From Anaerolineae bacterium (GTDB taxonomy: Bacteria; Chloroflexota; Anaerolineae; Aggregatilineales; Phototrophicaceae), in assembly GCA_028284565.1 (NCBI GenBank), contig JANQRM010000350.1:1-5716 (forward strand): DNA of 5,716 nt. The letters are read 5' to 3'. Positions 1-5,543 of this stretch are shown in pieces. The notes below the pieces were generated by a model. The model was not told where the DNA came from, ran no database searches, and worked only from the letters and a program-made list of their open reading frames with translations. Every line of letters starts with the position of its first letter. Position 1 is the stretch's first letter. A program made the position numbers and the translations under genes.

Positions 1-1084
1 ACGTCCGACGAATATCATCTTCTTAACCGATGGCTTAGCGACGGAAGGCGTGACGGAATCGAATGCGATCCTTGCTAACTTAGATGGTGTCGCACGGAAC
101 AATGCACGTATCTTCACCTTTGGCGTGGGCGATGATGTGGATACCTTCTTGCTCGACTCCATCGTGCGTGACCATCGTGGGACAGGCTCCTATGTGCGTC
201 CGAATGAACGGATTGATGAAGAAGTTGCTAGCCTCTATAACAAAATCAGTGTCCCCATCTTGACGGATGTGAGCATCACAGTCGATGGTGTGAATACGGG
301 CTTTCAATATCCGAATGAATTGTCCGATTTGTTCGCAGGTGAGCAAGTGACCATTGTCGGACGTTATCGGGAATCCGCAGACGATGTGACGATTACGATT
401 ACTGGAATGTTGAATGGTGACATGCAATCTTATGTCTATCGCAACCTTGACTTCCCAGCGAATGCAGGTGGTGACTCCGTGTTTATCCCACGCTTATGGG
501 CAACCCGGCGAATCGGGGATTTGCTGAATAGCATCCGTTTGAATGGCGAGAGCGAAGAGTTGATTGATAGTGTGGTTAACTTGAGTATCCGCTACGGTAT
601 TATCACACCGTATACCAGCTTCCTGATTGAAGAAGAGGACATCCTGAGTCAACAAGGACGTGACCGTGCAATGGATGACTTTGCAGAAGAAGCGGAATCC
701 CTCGCTACTGAAAATACAGGGGGCTTCGCAGTCGGCGCAGCGGATACGAGCAGTCGACTTCAATCAGCGGATGCCCCTGCTCCTGCTCTGTATAATTCAT
801 CAGGTAGTCTCGGTGATGAAGCCGACTTGGATGGTGAAGGAAATATTGATAACCGTGTAAATCCCTTGCAAGTTGTGAATGGTAAGACCTTCATCCGTCA
901 AGGCGATGTCTGGACAGACACGAGCTTCTCGCCCGATAACATGGACACAACGGATGTGGTTTTCCTCAGCGACGAGTACTTCCAACTGTTGGAGATGCAC
1001 CCCGAATTGGCAGACTTCTTCGCCATTGGTGAACAAGTCATCGTCGTGATTGACAATGTGGCATATCAGGTGACAGCGGAATAA
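1..1084 (+). CDS. VIT/VWA domain protein, C-terminal part (5' end outside window)
   Basis: The reading frame is open from base 2 to the TAA at 1082-1084 (360 residues), so this is the tail of a longer gene and no start lies in the window. The fragment opens in the middle of a von Willebrand A domain: NIIFLTDGLATEG (residues 4-16) is the strand carrying the late MIDAS aspartate, followed by the IFTFGVGDDVD strand (about 37-47). The DGxxS MIDAS motif must lie upstream. After the VWA domain come a beta-rich segment (about 85-150), IPRLWATRRIGDLL (162-175) and YGIITPYTSFLIEE (198-211), which are hallmarks of the inter-alpha-trypsin-inhibitor heavy-chain-like VIT/VWA family. A low-complexity acidic/Ala/Ser linker (about 220-290) leads to a compact end module (292-360) starting VNGKTFIRQGDVW. 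Such proteins are usually exported or membrane-anchored and bind protein partners through a metal ion. The exact partner is unknown. There is no close downstream partner: the next gene starts 137 bp on, behind its own promoter. Confidence 0.88.
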   Translation, partial: RPTNIIFLTDGLATEGVTESNAILANLDGVARNNARIFTFGVGDDVDTFLLDSIVRDHRGTGSYVRPNERIDEEVASLYNKISVPILTDVSITVDGVNTGFQYPNELSDLFAGEQVTIVGRYRESADDVTITITGMLNGDMQSYVYRNLDFPANAGGDSVFIPRLWATRRIGDLLNSIRLNGESEELIDSVVNLSIRYGIITPYTSFLIEEEDILSQQGRDRAMDDFAEEAESLATENTGGFAVGAADTSSRLQSADAPAPALYNSSGSLGDEADLDGEGNIDNRVNPLQVVNGKTFIRQGDVWTDTSFSPDNMDTTDVVFLSDEYFQLLEMHPELADFFAIGEQVIVVIDNVAYQVTAE

Positions 1085-1163
1085 GGCTTTTCCCTCCCTG
1101 TTTCGAGGGTGGTTGGCAAGATGCTGATCACTCTTTTTTGATTCTAACAGCCTTAACGCTTTG

Positions 1164-1202
1164 TAATGACAAGTCCCTCTATACTGAAAATAATTGTCAT
1201 TA
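1164..1202. promoter_or_regulatory. Perfect 9-bp inverted repeat, candidate operator
   Basis: TAATGACAA at 1164-1172 and its exact reverse complement TTGTCATTA at 1194-1202 are separated by 21 bp. The arm starts are 30 bp apart, close to three helical turns, so both arms face the same side of the DNA. The left arm covers the proposed -35 element. The right arm begins at the last base of the proposed -10 element and runs to about the transcription start. This placement suits a dimeric or tetrameric repressor that blocks RNA polymerase. The regulator is not identifiable from the sequence. Confidence 0.55.
1166..1194 (+). promoter_or_regulatory. Sigma-70-type promoter of the 77-aa/448-aa gene pair
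   Basis: ATGACA at 1166-1171 (5 of 6 to TTGACA) and AATAAT at 1189-1194 (5 of 6 to TATAAT) are spaced by exactly 17 bp. Transcription would start near 1201, leaving a leader of about 20 nt before the ATG at 1222. An alternative -10, TATACT at 1180-1185, has no convincing -35 at the right distance. This promoter sits inside the inverted repeat at 1164-1202. Confidence 0.55.
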
Positions 1203-1221
1203 AATTAAGAAGGGATTGAGC

Positions 1222-1455
1222 ATGCTTGGTAACAGGGTGTTTGTATTTATCTTTTTCCTTTTTTCTGCAATGCCATCTTTCGCACAAGAAGATGCGATAG
1301 GTCGTGCTGTTACACAGGACGATTGGAGTGCGCGGATTCCAGCAGTTATCGTGTCGATACTCATTGTACTTGCTGTGAATGCGATATTCATTGTGCCAAT
1401 ATTCCGCAATCAACATGACCCCATTGACACTTACAAGCCGAAGAAAGGAGAGTAG
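1222..1455 (+). CDS. Small exported single-pass membrane protein, 77 aa
   Basis: I do not recognise this protein. It starts at ATG 1222, chosen over an in-frame TTG at 1216 because AAGAAGGGA (1207-1215) lies at ribosome-binding distance from the ATG. Residues 1-21 form a typical signal peptide: a short N-terminus with Arg5, a Phe-rich hydrophobic core and a likely SFA/QE cleavage site. A short acidic outer segment (EDAIGRAVTQDDW, residues 23-35) is followed by one strongly hydrophobic helix at about 39-61 and a polar, Lys-rich cytoplasmic tail (RNQHDPIDTYKPKKGE). The topology is N-out, C-in. The stop is 2 bp from the start of the 448-aa membrane protein, whose ribosome-binding site lies inside the last codons of this gene, so the two are co-transcribed and probably translationally coupled. 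A small accessory subunit of that protein is the natural inference. No catalytic motif is visible. Confidence 0.8.
   Translation: MLGNRVFVFIFFLFSAMPSFAQEDAIGRAVTQDDWSARIPAVIVSILIVLAVNAIFIVPIFRNQHDPIDTYKPKKGE
1443..1450 (+). promoter_or_regulatory. Ribosome-binding site of the 448-aa gene, inside the preceding gene
   Basis: GAAAGGAG lies 7 nt before ATG 1458 and overlaps the last codons of the 77-aa gene (stop TAG at 1453-1455). Ribosomes finishing the small gene clear this site, which supports coupled production of the two proteins. Confidence 0.75.
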
Positions 1456-1457
1456 CT

Positions 1458-2804
1458 ATGTCTCGTTTTATGAAGACACTCGAAAACTTCCTCTCCTTCA
1501 AGCGTGTGCCGATGAAGGTTGTGGTCATTACGGCGTTGACCTCCTATGTCCTGCAATTGGGCATGATCCTGCAAAACCAACCCTTATATATCATCGCGCT
1601 CTATACCCTTTTGCCGTGGATTCCGATTCTGCTGTTTGAAAGTATCTGGAAAGTCCAACATTATCACTGGATTGCGGTGTTTGCAGTGATTACTGCGTTG
1701 CAAGTTGGGCATTTGGCGGAGCATCTGACTCAAGTCGGTGCCTTGGCGGTTGTCGATGGCACACTGGCTTGTCCGCCTCCAGTGGATACAGATGTTCTTG
1801 CACAACGAGCGATTGATTTGGAGTTACGTGACCCCAGCGAGGGTCCAACGGGGCTATCATCAAGTATTATTGTTGCGCCCAATGCCTCAGGTCTGCCTCA
1901 ATTAGATGCCAATGGTAATCAAGTGAGTGGTCCGCCAGCGTGTGGGATATTCGGGCAATTGGATTTAGAAATCGTCCATCTCATTTGGGACATCTTGGGC
2001 TGGGTCCTGACGCTGTGGCTCCTGCAAAAATTCCCTAAGAGTAAATGGCTTTGGGTAGCGGCAATCTGGTCATCCATTCACACTGTTGAACATCTCTTCA
2101 TCAGCTACACCTTTTTCTTGGATGAGGAGATGATTTATACAGGTACGAAGCAATTATGGGCGACAGTAGCGGATGGCGCGATTGTGACAGCTATTCCGGC
2201 TGGCAAAGAGACATTACTTGTTGGTTTCTATGATGTCGCAGGGAAGTTTGGGATTGCCGCCAAAAACGGTCTCTTAGGCACATTTATCCCATCATTAAAT
2301 CCCATATTGCCCCCAAGAGCATGGCTCCATTTCTTCTACAACAGCTTCATCACGATCCCCACGGTGATTGCCTTCATCATCGAACTCCGCAAAGTCTATG
2401 ACCATTATCTAGCAGAAGCCTTGCCCAACCTCAGTAAAGAGGAATTGGTCACCACCACCTCAAAATTGCACCCCCTCCAATTCAGTGCAGGCGATGTGAT
2501 TATCCAACAAGGTGATGTTGCCGACTCGTTCTATATCATTTCCAGAGGTGAAGTCGAGGTTGTTCATGAAGAACCCGATGGTTCAGAAGAAATCATAGCA
2601 CAGTTGCATCATGGGCAATATTTCGGTGAAATCGGCATTCTACATGGGAGCAAGCGTATTGCGACGGTTCGCGCAGTGAATGATGTGGAAGTGCTACAAC
2701 TTGACCGAAACGCCTTTATCGGGCTGATGGATAGTTCTGAGATGAGCCGAAATGCAGTCGAACAAGTCATACTACAACGTGAAGCTGAGGCAGGTGTCCT
2801 TTAA
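1458..2804 (+). CDS. Six-TM protein with HxxEH motifs and C-terminal cyclic-nucleotide-binding domain
   Basis: I do not recognise the membrane part (448 aa in total). Hydrophobic helices fall at about 20-38, 41-60, 69-90, 170-190, 197-220 and 290-310. Positive loops (SFKRVPMK, QKFPKSK, ELRKVYDHY) predict that both ends are cytoplasmic. Helices 3 and 5 carry HLAEH (H85, E88, H89) and HTVEH (H208, E211, H212). H174 opens helix 4 and H291 opens helix 6. All these residues map towards the outer face, as in a metal or haem site. The outer loop at 91-168 holds two cysteines (C105, C162) that could pair, and a second outer loop spans 221-288. Residues about 338-440 form a cNMP-binding domain of the CAP/cNMP type. 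Its phosphate-binding cassette is FGEIGILHGSKRIATVRA (389-406), and both the ribose-binding Glu391 and the phosphate-binding Arg400 are present. No DNA-binding helix-turn-helix, kinase domain or ion-channel selectivity filter is seen. The role is unknown; a nucleotide-gated membrane redox or metal protein is one possibility. Confidence 0.85.
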   Translation: MSRFMKTLENFLSFKRVPMKVVVITALTSYVLQLGMILQNQPLYIIALYTLLPWIPILLFESIWKVQHYHWIAVFAVITALQVGHLAEHLTQVGALAVVDGTLACPPPVDTDVLAQRAIDLELRDPSEGPTGLSSSIIVAPNASGLPQLDANGNQVSGPPACGIFGQLDLEIVHLIWDILGWVLTLWLLQKFPKSKWLWVAAIWSSIHTVEHLFISYTFFLDEEMIYTGTKQLWATVADGAIVTAIPAGKETLLVGFYDVAGKFGIAAKNGLLGTFIPSLNPILPPRAWLHFFYNSFITIPTVIAFIIELRKVYDHYLAEALPNLSKEELVTTTSKLHPLQFSAGDVIIQQGDVADSFYIISRGEVEVVHEEPDGSEEIIAQLHHGQYFGEIGILHGSKRIATVRAVNDVEVLQLDRNAFIGLMDSSEMSRNAVEQVILQREAEAGVL

Positions 2805-2824
2805 CACGCCATTTATCTAATTGG

Positions 2825-2859
2825 AAACGTCATCTCAAAATGAGGTGGCGTTTTGTTTT
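2825..2859 (+). terminator. Strong rho-independent terminator after the 448-aa gene
   Basis: Left arm 2825-2837 (AAACGTCATCTCA) pairs with right arm 2841-2853 (TGAGGTGGCGTTT) over 13 positions. Eleven pairs are Watson-Crick and two are G-U. The loop is AAA, and the T-rich stretch TTTTGTTTT runs through 2851-2859. It lies 20 bp after the stop at 2804 and cleanly ends the two-gene unit. Confidence 0.9.
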
Positions 2860-2897
2860 GGGTTCATTAAGATAGAATAACCTAATCAATAGCTCAG

Positions 2898-2926
2898 TGG
2901 TCAGGTTGTGCGGTGCGGGTTACAAT
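2898..2926 (+). promoter_or_regulatory. Candidate promoter of the esterase-like gene
   Basis: TACAAT at 2921-2926 (5 of 6 to TATAAT) lies 17 bp after TGGTCA at 2898-2903 (4 of 6 to TTGACA). Transcription would begin near 2933. That is downstream of the earliest in-frame GTG (2913) and upstream of ATG 2964, so it supports the later start. Being just past a strong terminator, this gene needs its own promoter. An alternative -10, TAGAAT at 2873-2878, has no good -35. Confidence 0.4.
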
Positions 2927-2951
2927 AGGACTTACATTGTTGATGCCAAGT

Positions 2952-2955
2952 GAGG
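2952..2955 (+). promoter_or_regulatory. Ribosome-binding site that decides the esterase-like start
   Basis: GAGG in the context AAGTGAGGAA lies 8 nt before ATG 2964. The other in-frame candidates are worse: GTG 2913 precedes the predicted transcript start, ATG 2943 has only a distant AGGA, and ATG 2958 is too close to this GAGG. Confidence 0.6.
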
Positions 2956-2963
2956 AAATGACC

Positions 2964-4181
2964 ATGCCCCGTTGGGACACCTTCATGCTCTTTTTACATG
3001 AAGCACAGCAAACGCCACCTGAAGAGCGACAGGCGTTGGTGAATGCCTTACTCGCAGAACGCCGAGACTTCCCGTGGATTGAAGATCGCAAAGCCACCTT
3101 TGTCTATGTAGGCAATTCACCCAAAAGCGTGGCACTCAATTTAGACATCATTCAGAATGACCCACCTTTTGAACAATTGGTGCGTCTCACAGGCACAAAC
3201 TTCTGGTATCTACAACGGGTCTTTGCACGCGATGATCTACTGGATTATATGCTGGCTGTCGATGACCCCATGACACCGCTTGCTCAAGAGCAAAATCTCG
3301 TCCAGCGGATCGAAAAACACTGGCAAATTGACCAACGTAATCCCAAACAGCTCGAAACCGCACAGGTGGGAGTCTCGATTTTACAGATGCCTCAAGCACG
3401 CCCCTATCCCGATTGGCAAGCGATGTCGAATGTCACGCGGGGGAGCATCTACGAACACGACTTTGATAGCGCACAAATGGGCTTTACGGGACGCAAGGTC
3501 TGGGTCTATACACCACCCGAATACGATCCTGATGATGGCATCATGTACCCCTTGATGGTCCTGCTCGACGGACAATGGATGATTGGTCCCTTGCAAGTCC
3601 CCTATATCGCCGATGCGCTGATTAAGCATGGTCGGATGCAACCTGTGATTATTGCAATGATACAAAGTGGGACGCAAGCAGAACGTATTCGAGATTTTGT
3701 CAGTAATGATGCCCATTATAGTGCTGTCTTGACAGAACTTTTACCCTTCTTGCAGACGGAATATCAGATTGATTCGACCAATTTGGGTATTGGTGGGGTC
3801 GGGGTCGGTGCGATTGCGGCGGCACATGCATCCTTGAAGAATCCGGCAGTGTTTGCTCATCTGTTGATGCTATCCCCTCCTTTAGGTCGGGGTCCAGCTC
3901 AAGATAAACTCGTGGAATATGCAGAGCGTTTCCGTGATGCCGATTTATTGCCCAAGCGGATTTTCCAATCGGTTGGACGTTATGAGATGCGAACCCGTTT
4001 TTATGAACCGGGCTTGGCATTATCAGCCATATTGAAACGGCGCGCGTTTAATGATTCCAGTTTGAATTATCGCTTTGTCGAGTTGGGAAGCGCACACAGC
4101 CTCGCCGCCTTCAAGAGCATCATGCCAGAAGCCCTGTCGCACATCTTTCCGGGTGAAGCAGTGGTACAACGGCGAAGCTAA
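2964..4181 (+). CDS. Enterochelin-esterase-like alpha/beta hydrolase lacking the catalytic serine (pseudo-esterase)
   Basis: From ATG 2964 the protein has 405 aa and no signal peptide, so it is probably cytosolic. The frame can be extended to GTG 2913. The N-terminal part (about 40-135) resembles the Fes-type beta-sandwich: ATFVYVGNSPKSVALNLD, a VRLTGTNFWYLQ stretch and an IDQRNP segment like the usual DPxNP. The C-terminal part (about 160-395) follows the putative esterase (esterase D/Fes) fold: RKVWVYTPPEYD, YPLMVLLDGQWMI, RIRDF and LTELLPFLQTEY. At the nucleophile elbow, where relatives have G-x-S-x-G-G, this protein reads IGGVGVGA, with Gly280 (codon 3801-3803, GGG) where serine is expected. 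His378 in GSAHS matches the catalytic histidine, and GRYE (338-341) occupies the usual acid region with Glu. Ordinary ester hydrolysis by the triad is therefore unlikely. A binding, regulatory or structural role is inferred. The reading frame is intact, so it is not a decaying gene by that criterion. Confidence 0.85.
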   Translation: MPRWDTFMLFLHEAQQTPPEERQALVNALLAERRDFPWIEDRKATFVYVGNSPKSVALNLDIIQNDPPFEQLVRLTGTNFWYLQRVFARDDLLDYMLAVDDPMTPLAQEQNLVQRIEKHWQIDQRNPKQLETAQVGVSILQMPQARPYPDWQAMSNVTRGSIYEHDFDSAQMGFTGRKVWVYTPPEYDPDDGIMYPLMVLLDGQWMIGPLQVPYIADALIKHGRMQPVIIAMIQSGTQAERIRDFVSNDAHYSAVLTELLPFLQTEYQIDSTNLGIGGVGVGAIAAAHASLKNPAVFAHLLMLSPPLGRGPAQDKLVEYAERFRDADLLPKRIFQSVGRYEMRTRFYEPGLALSAILKRRAFNDSSLNYRFVELGSAHSLAAFKSIMPEALSHIFPGEAVVQRRS

Positions 4182-4630
4182 AGATAGACCTCGCTGATAA
4201 TAGTATAAGGGTTTTTAGTGTAAGTTCGATGGAGGATACGACTATCGTGATTGAGTAAATCTTGTGTGCGGTCATAAACAATCGGATGAGTGATCAAGTC
4301 TAGCACTGCATCTCGCTTGACCCAACGGACTTCAGACGTTTCCTCACTTGGACTCAAGTTACCTGAAAGATAACGCCCCACATAGGCAAAGATAACAATG
4401 CCTGTAGTGATATTGGTGTAAATCGCCCGTAATTGCTGAATGTCGATATGCACGCCTGCTTCTTCTTGCGTTTCCCGAATCCCCGCCTGAATGGGGTTTT
4501 CACCATTTTCCATTTGTCCGCCGGGCGTATCCCATCCGCGGACATGGGTTTTGACGAGTAGGATTTCATTGTGATCATTCGTCACAAGCACAGTTGAAGC
4601 GACGATATGTTTGGGTGGTGAGTAGGTCAT
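4178..4630 (-). CDS. Nudix hydrolase
   Basis: This is a 150-residue protein, the usual size for a single-domain Nudix enzyme of the MutT/ADP-ribose pyrophosphatase type. The box GX5EX7REUXEEXGU is complete at residues 38-60: G38, E44, R52-E53, E56-E57 and G59, with the metal-binding glutamates all present and Thr in the U position after RE. The preceding WDTPGG and the later EVRWV strand are typical. It should cleave a nucleoside diphosphate linked to another moiety, using Mg2+ or Mn2+, in the cytosol. The substrate cannot be read from the sequence. The start at 4630 follows the stop of the upstream membrane-protein gene by only 13 bp, so it is probably the last gene of that operon. Its ribosome-binding site is poor (AGAGCAGA, about 9 nt upstream), which suggests coupled or weak translation. 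Its TAG stop (4180-4178) overlaps the TAA of the convergent esterase-like gene. Confidence 0.92.
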   Translation of the reverse strand: MTYSPPKHIVASTVLVTNDHNEILLVKTHVRGWDTPGGQMENGENPIQAGIRETQEEAGVHIDIQQLRAIYTNITTGIVIFAYVGRYLSGNLSPSEETSEVRWVKRDAVLDLITHPIVYDRTQDLLNHDSRILHRTYTKNPYTIISEVYL

Positions 4631-4643
4631 ATAATTATCTGCT

Positions 4644-5519
4644 CTATGTCAATAGCTGAACAAAGAAGAATAGTGTAATGCCCCATCCTACCGCACTAGC
4701 AAAGAGCATGAATCGCGGATAGCGGATACACAAAAAGAGAAAGGGAATCAGCGCAGTATAAGTGGGTAAATAAGGTGTGAAGAAGTAGCCAGCGAGGATT
4801 TTCAGCACATTATCTTCTTGTCGGAAGGCGTAAATGAGCAACATAATCCCGATTGCAATGGAGAGTATCGGCGGAATCCAATTCATCGGCGCAACACTAA
4901 TATCATTGGCAAGAGAGCGTGTGCCGAATTCGTCGATGAGCTTGCTTATCCATTCGCCCCAAAAGAGAAAGGACACCAATATTACAGCCATCAAAACCCC
5001 TATCCCGCGTAGTAACGCTTGGCGAGACAACGTAAAAACATAGCCCATGATTGCTTGTGGTTTCACTGCCAGAAAAGGCAAGCTCAGGGTCGGTGGTACG
5101 AGCAAACCAATACTCGCAATCCAGTCGATGTTCAGTTCGAGAATCGCATCGAAGCCAAAGGGTGAAGTCAAGGCAACCCATAATCCAAATTGTGAGCCTT
5201 CAAATCGACGGTAAATCCGCCAGAGAATAATGAAGTAGAGGAGTGCTTGAATCAGCACAGAAAGCGGAAAAGGCGGAAATTCAAAGGGAACTAATGGGAC
5301 AACGCCCCATGGTGGTGAGAAGAATCCGGATAAACGCGGATACGGGTCTGAGAAAGCGGAATACGCCAATGTGAATTTGTCTTGTTGGTCTGTCCACACA
5401 TTCAAAGAACTACCAGCACGCAGAAACAGTGCAATAACCCACCACAAAAAGGCAATCCCCAGCACGATTGCGCTTTCATACCGATGCGGAATAGTGATGA
5501 AAGTCGTCTTGTTAGTCAT
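4644..5519 (-). CDS. Multi-pass membrane protein, probable GT-C/GT87-like glycosyltransferase
   Basis: From the preferred ATG at 5519 the protein has 291 aa. A GTG at 5537 would add six residues but has no ribosome-binding site, whereas ATAGG sits 9 nt before the ATG. About eight hydrophobic helices cover most of the chain. Suggestive motifs in the 291-aa numbering are FFSPPWGVVPLVPFE (about 66-80) after the first outer loop, LNIDWIA (about 129-135) and FLAVKPQ (about 149-155). The last resembles the K-P-Q signature seen in many DUF2029/GT87 polyprenyl-phosphate-sugar-dependent transferases. The first outer loop has acidic residues (WTDQQD) but not a textbook GT-C DD/DE motif, and the protein is shorter than the usual 350-450 aa for GT87. 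The assignment is therefore tentative. Context supports it: the adjacent upstream gene encodes a polyprenol-phosphate mannose synthase-like enzyme that would make the lipid-linked donor. A generic membrane protein of unknown function is the alternative. Confidence 0.7.
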   Translation of the reverse strand: MTNKTTFITIPHRYESAIVLGIAFLWWVIALFLRAGSSLNVWTDQQDKFTLAYSAFSDPYPRLSGFFSPPWGVVPLVPFEFPPFPLSVLIQALLYFIILWRIYRRFEGSQFGLWVALTSPFGFDAILELNIDWIASIGLLVPPTLSLPFLAVKPQAIMGYVFTLSRQALLRGIGVLMAVILVSFLFWGEWISKLIDEFGTRSLANDISVAPMNWIPPILSIAIGIMLLIYAFRQEDNVLKILAGYFFTPYLPTYTALIPFLFLCIRYPRFMLFASAVGWGITLFFFVQLLT

Positions 5520-5529
5520 GATGACTAAC
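5511..5529. repeat. 19-bp perfect palindrome across the start codon of the membrane protein
   Basis: GTTAGTCAT (5511-5519) and ATGACTAAC (5521-5529) are exact reverse complements around a single G at 5520. On the - strand the palindrome contains the preferred ATG (5519-5517) and the bases just before it. It may be a protein-binding site. An RNA hairpin here would need a loop of at least 3 nt but could still sequester the start codon. Confidence 0.6.
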
Positions 5530-5543
5530 CTATTCACTTTGAA

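Noticed and set aside
1092..1139. Possible terminator after the VWA gene: CCCTC/GAGGG hairpin (1092-1109) and a T6 run at 1134-1139.
   Set aside because: The stem is only 5 bp with an 8-nt loop, and the T-run is 24 bp away rather than adjacent, so it does not fit an intrinsic terminator.
1216..1221. Upstream TTG start for the small exported protein.
   Set aside because: It would sit directly on the ribosome-binding site and adds only two residues; ATG 1222 has ideal spacing.
1153..1416. Open frame of 87 codons on the - strand over the small exported protein.
   Set aside because: It covers the promoter and the coding region of a well-supported + strand gene, shows no domain or signal and has a low-quality composition; it is a shadow frame.
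1710..1724. HxxEH as an inverted-zincin (M16) peptidase signature.
   Set aside because: In M16 enzymes the motif sits in a large soluble domain with a distant second Glu. Here it is inside a hydrophobic helix and repeated, so a peptidase is not supported.
2469..2804. The C-terminal domain as a CRP/FNR-type transcription factor.
   Set aside because: The chain ends about 10 residues after the cNMP domain's final helix, leaving no room for a helix-turn-helix.
2913..2963. Longer N-terminus of the esterase-like protein from GTG 2913, ATG 2943 or ATG 2958.
   Set aside because: GTG 2913 precedes the likely transcript start, and ATG 2943 and 2958 have badly placed ribosome-binding sites. The extra residues do not look like part of the fold.
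3381..3716. Open frame of 111 codons on the - strand inside the esterase-like gene.
   Set aside because: It lies fully antisense to a clearly conserved fold, with no ribosome-binding site or recognisable domain.
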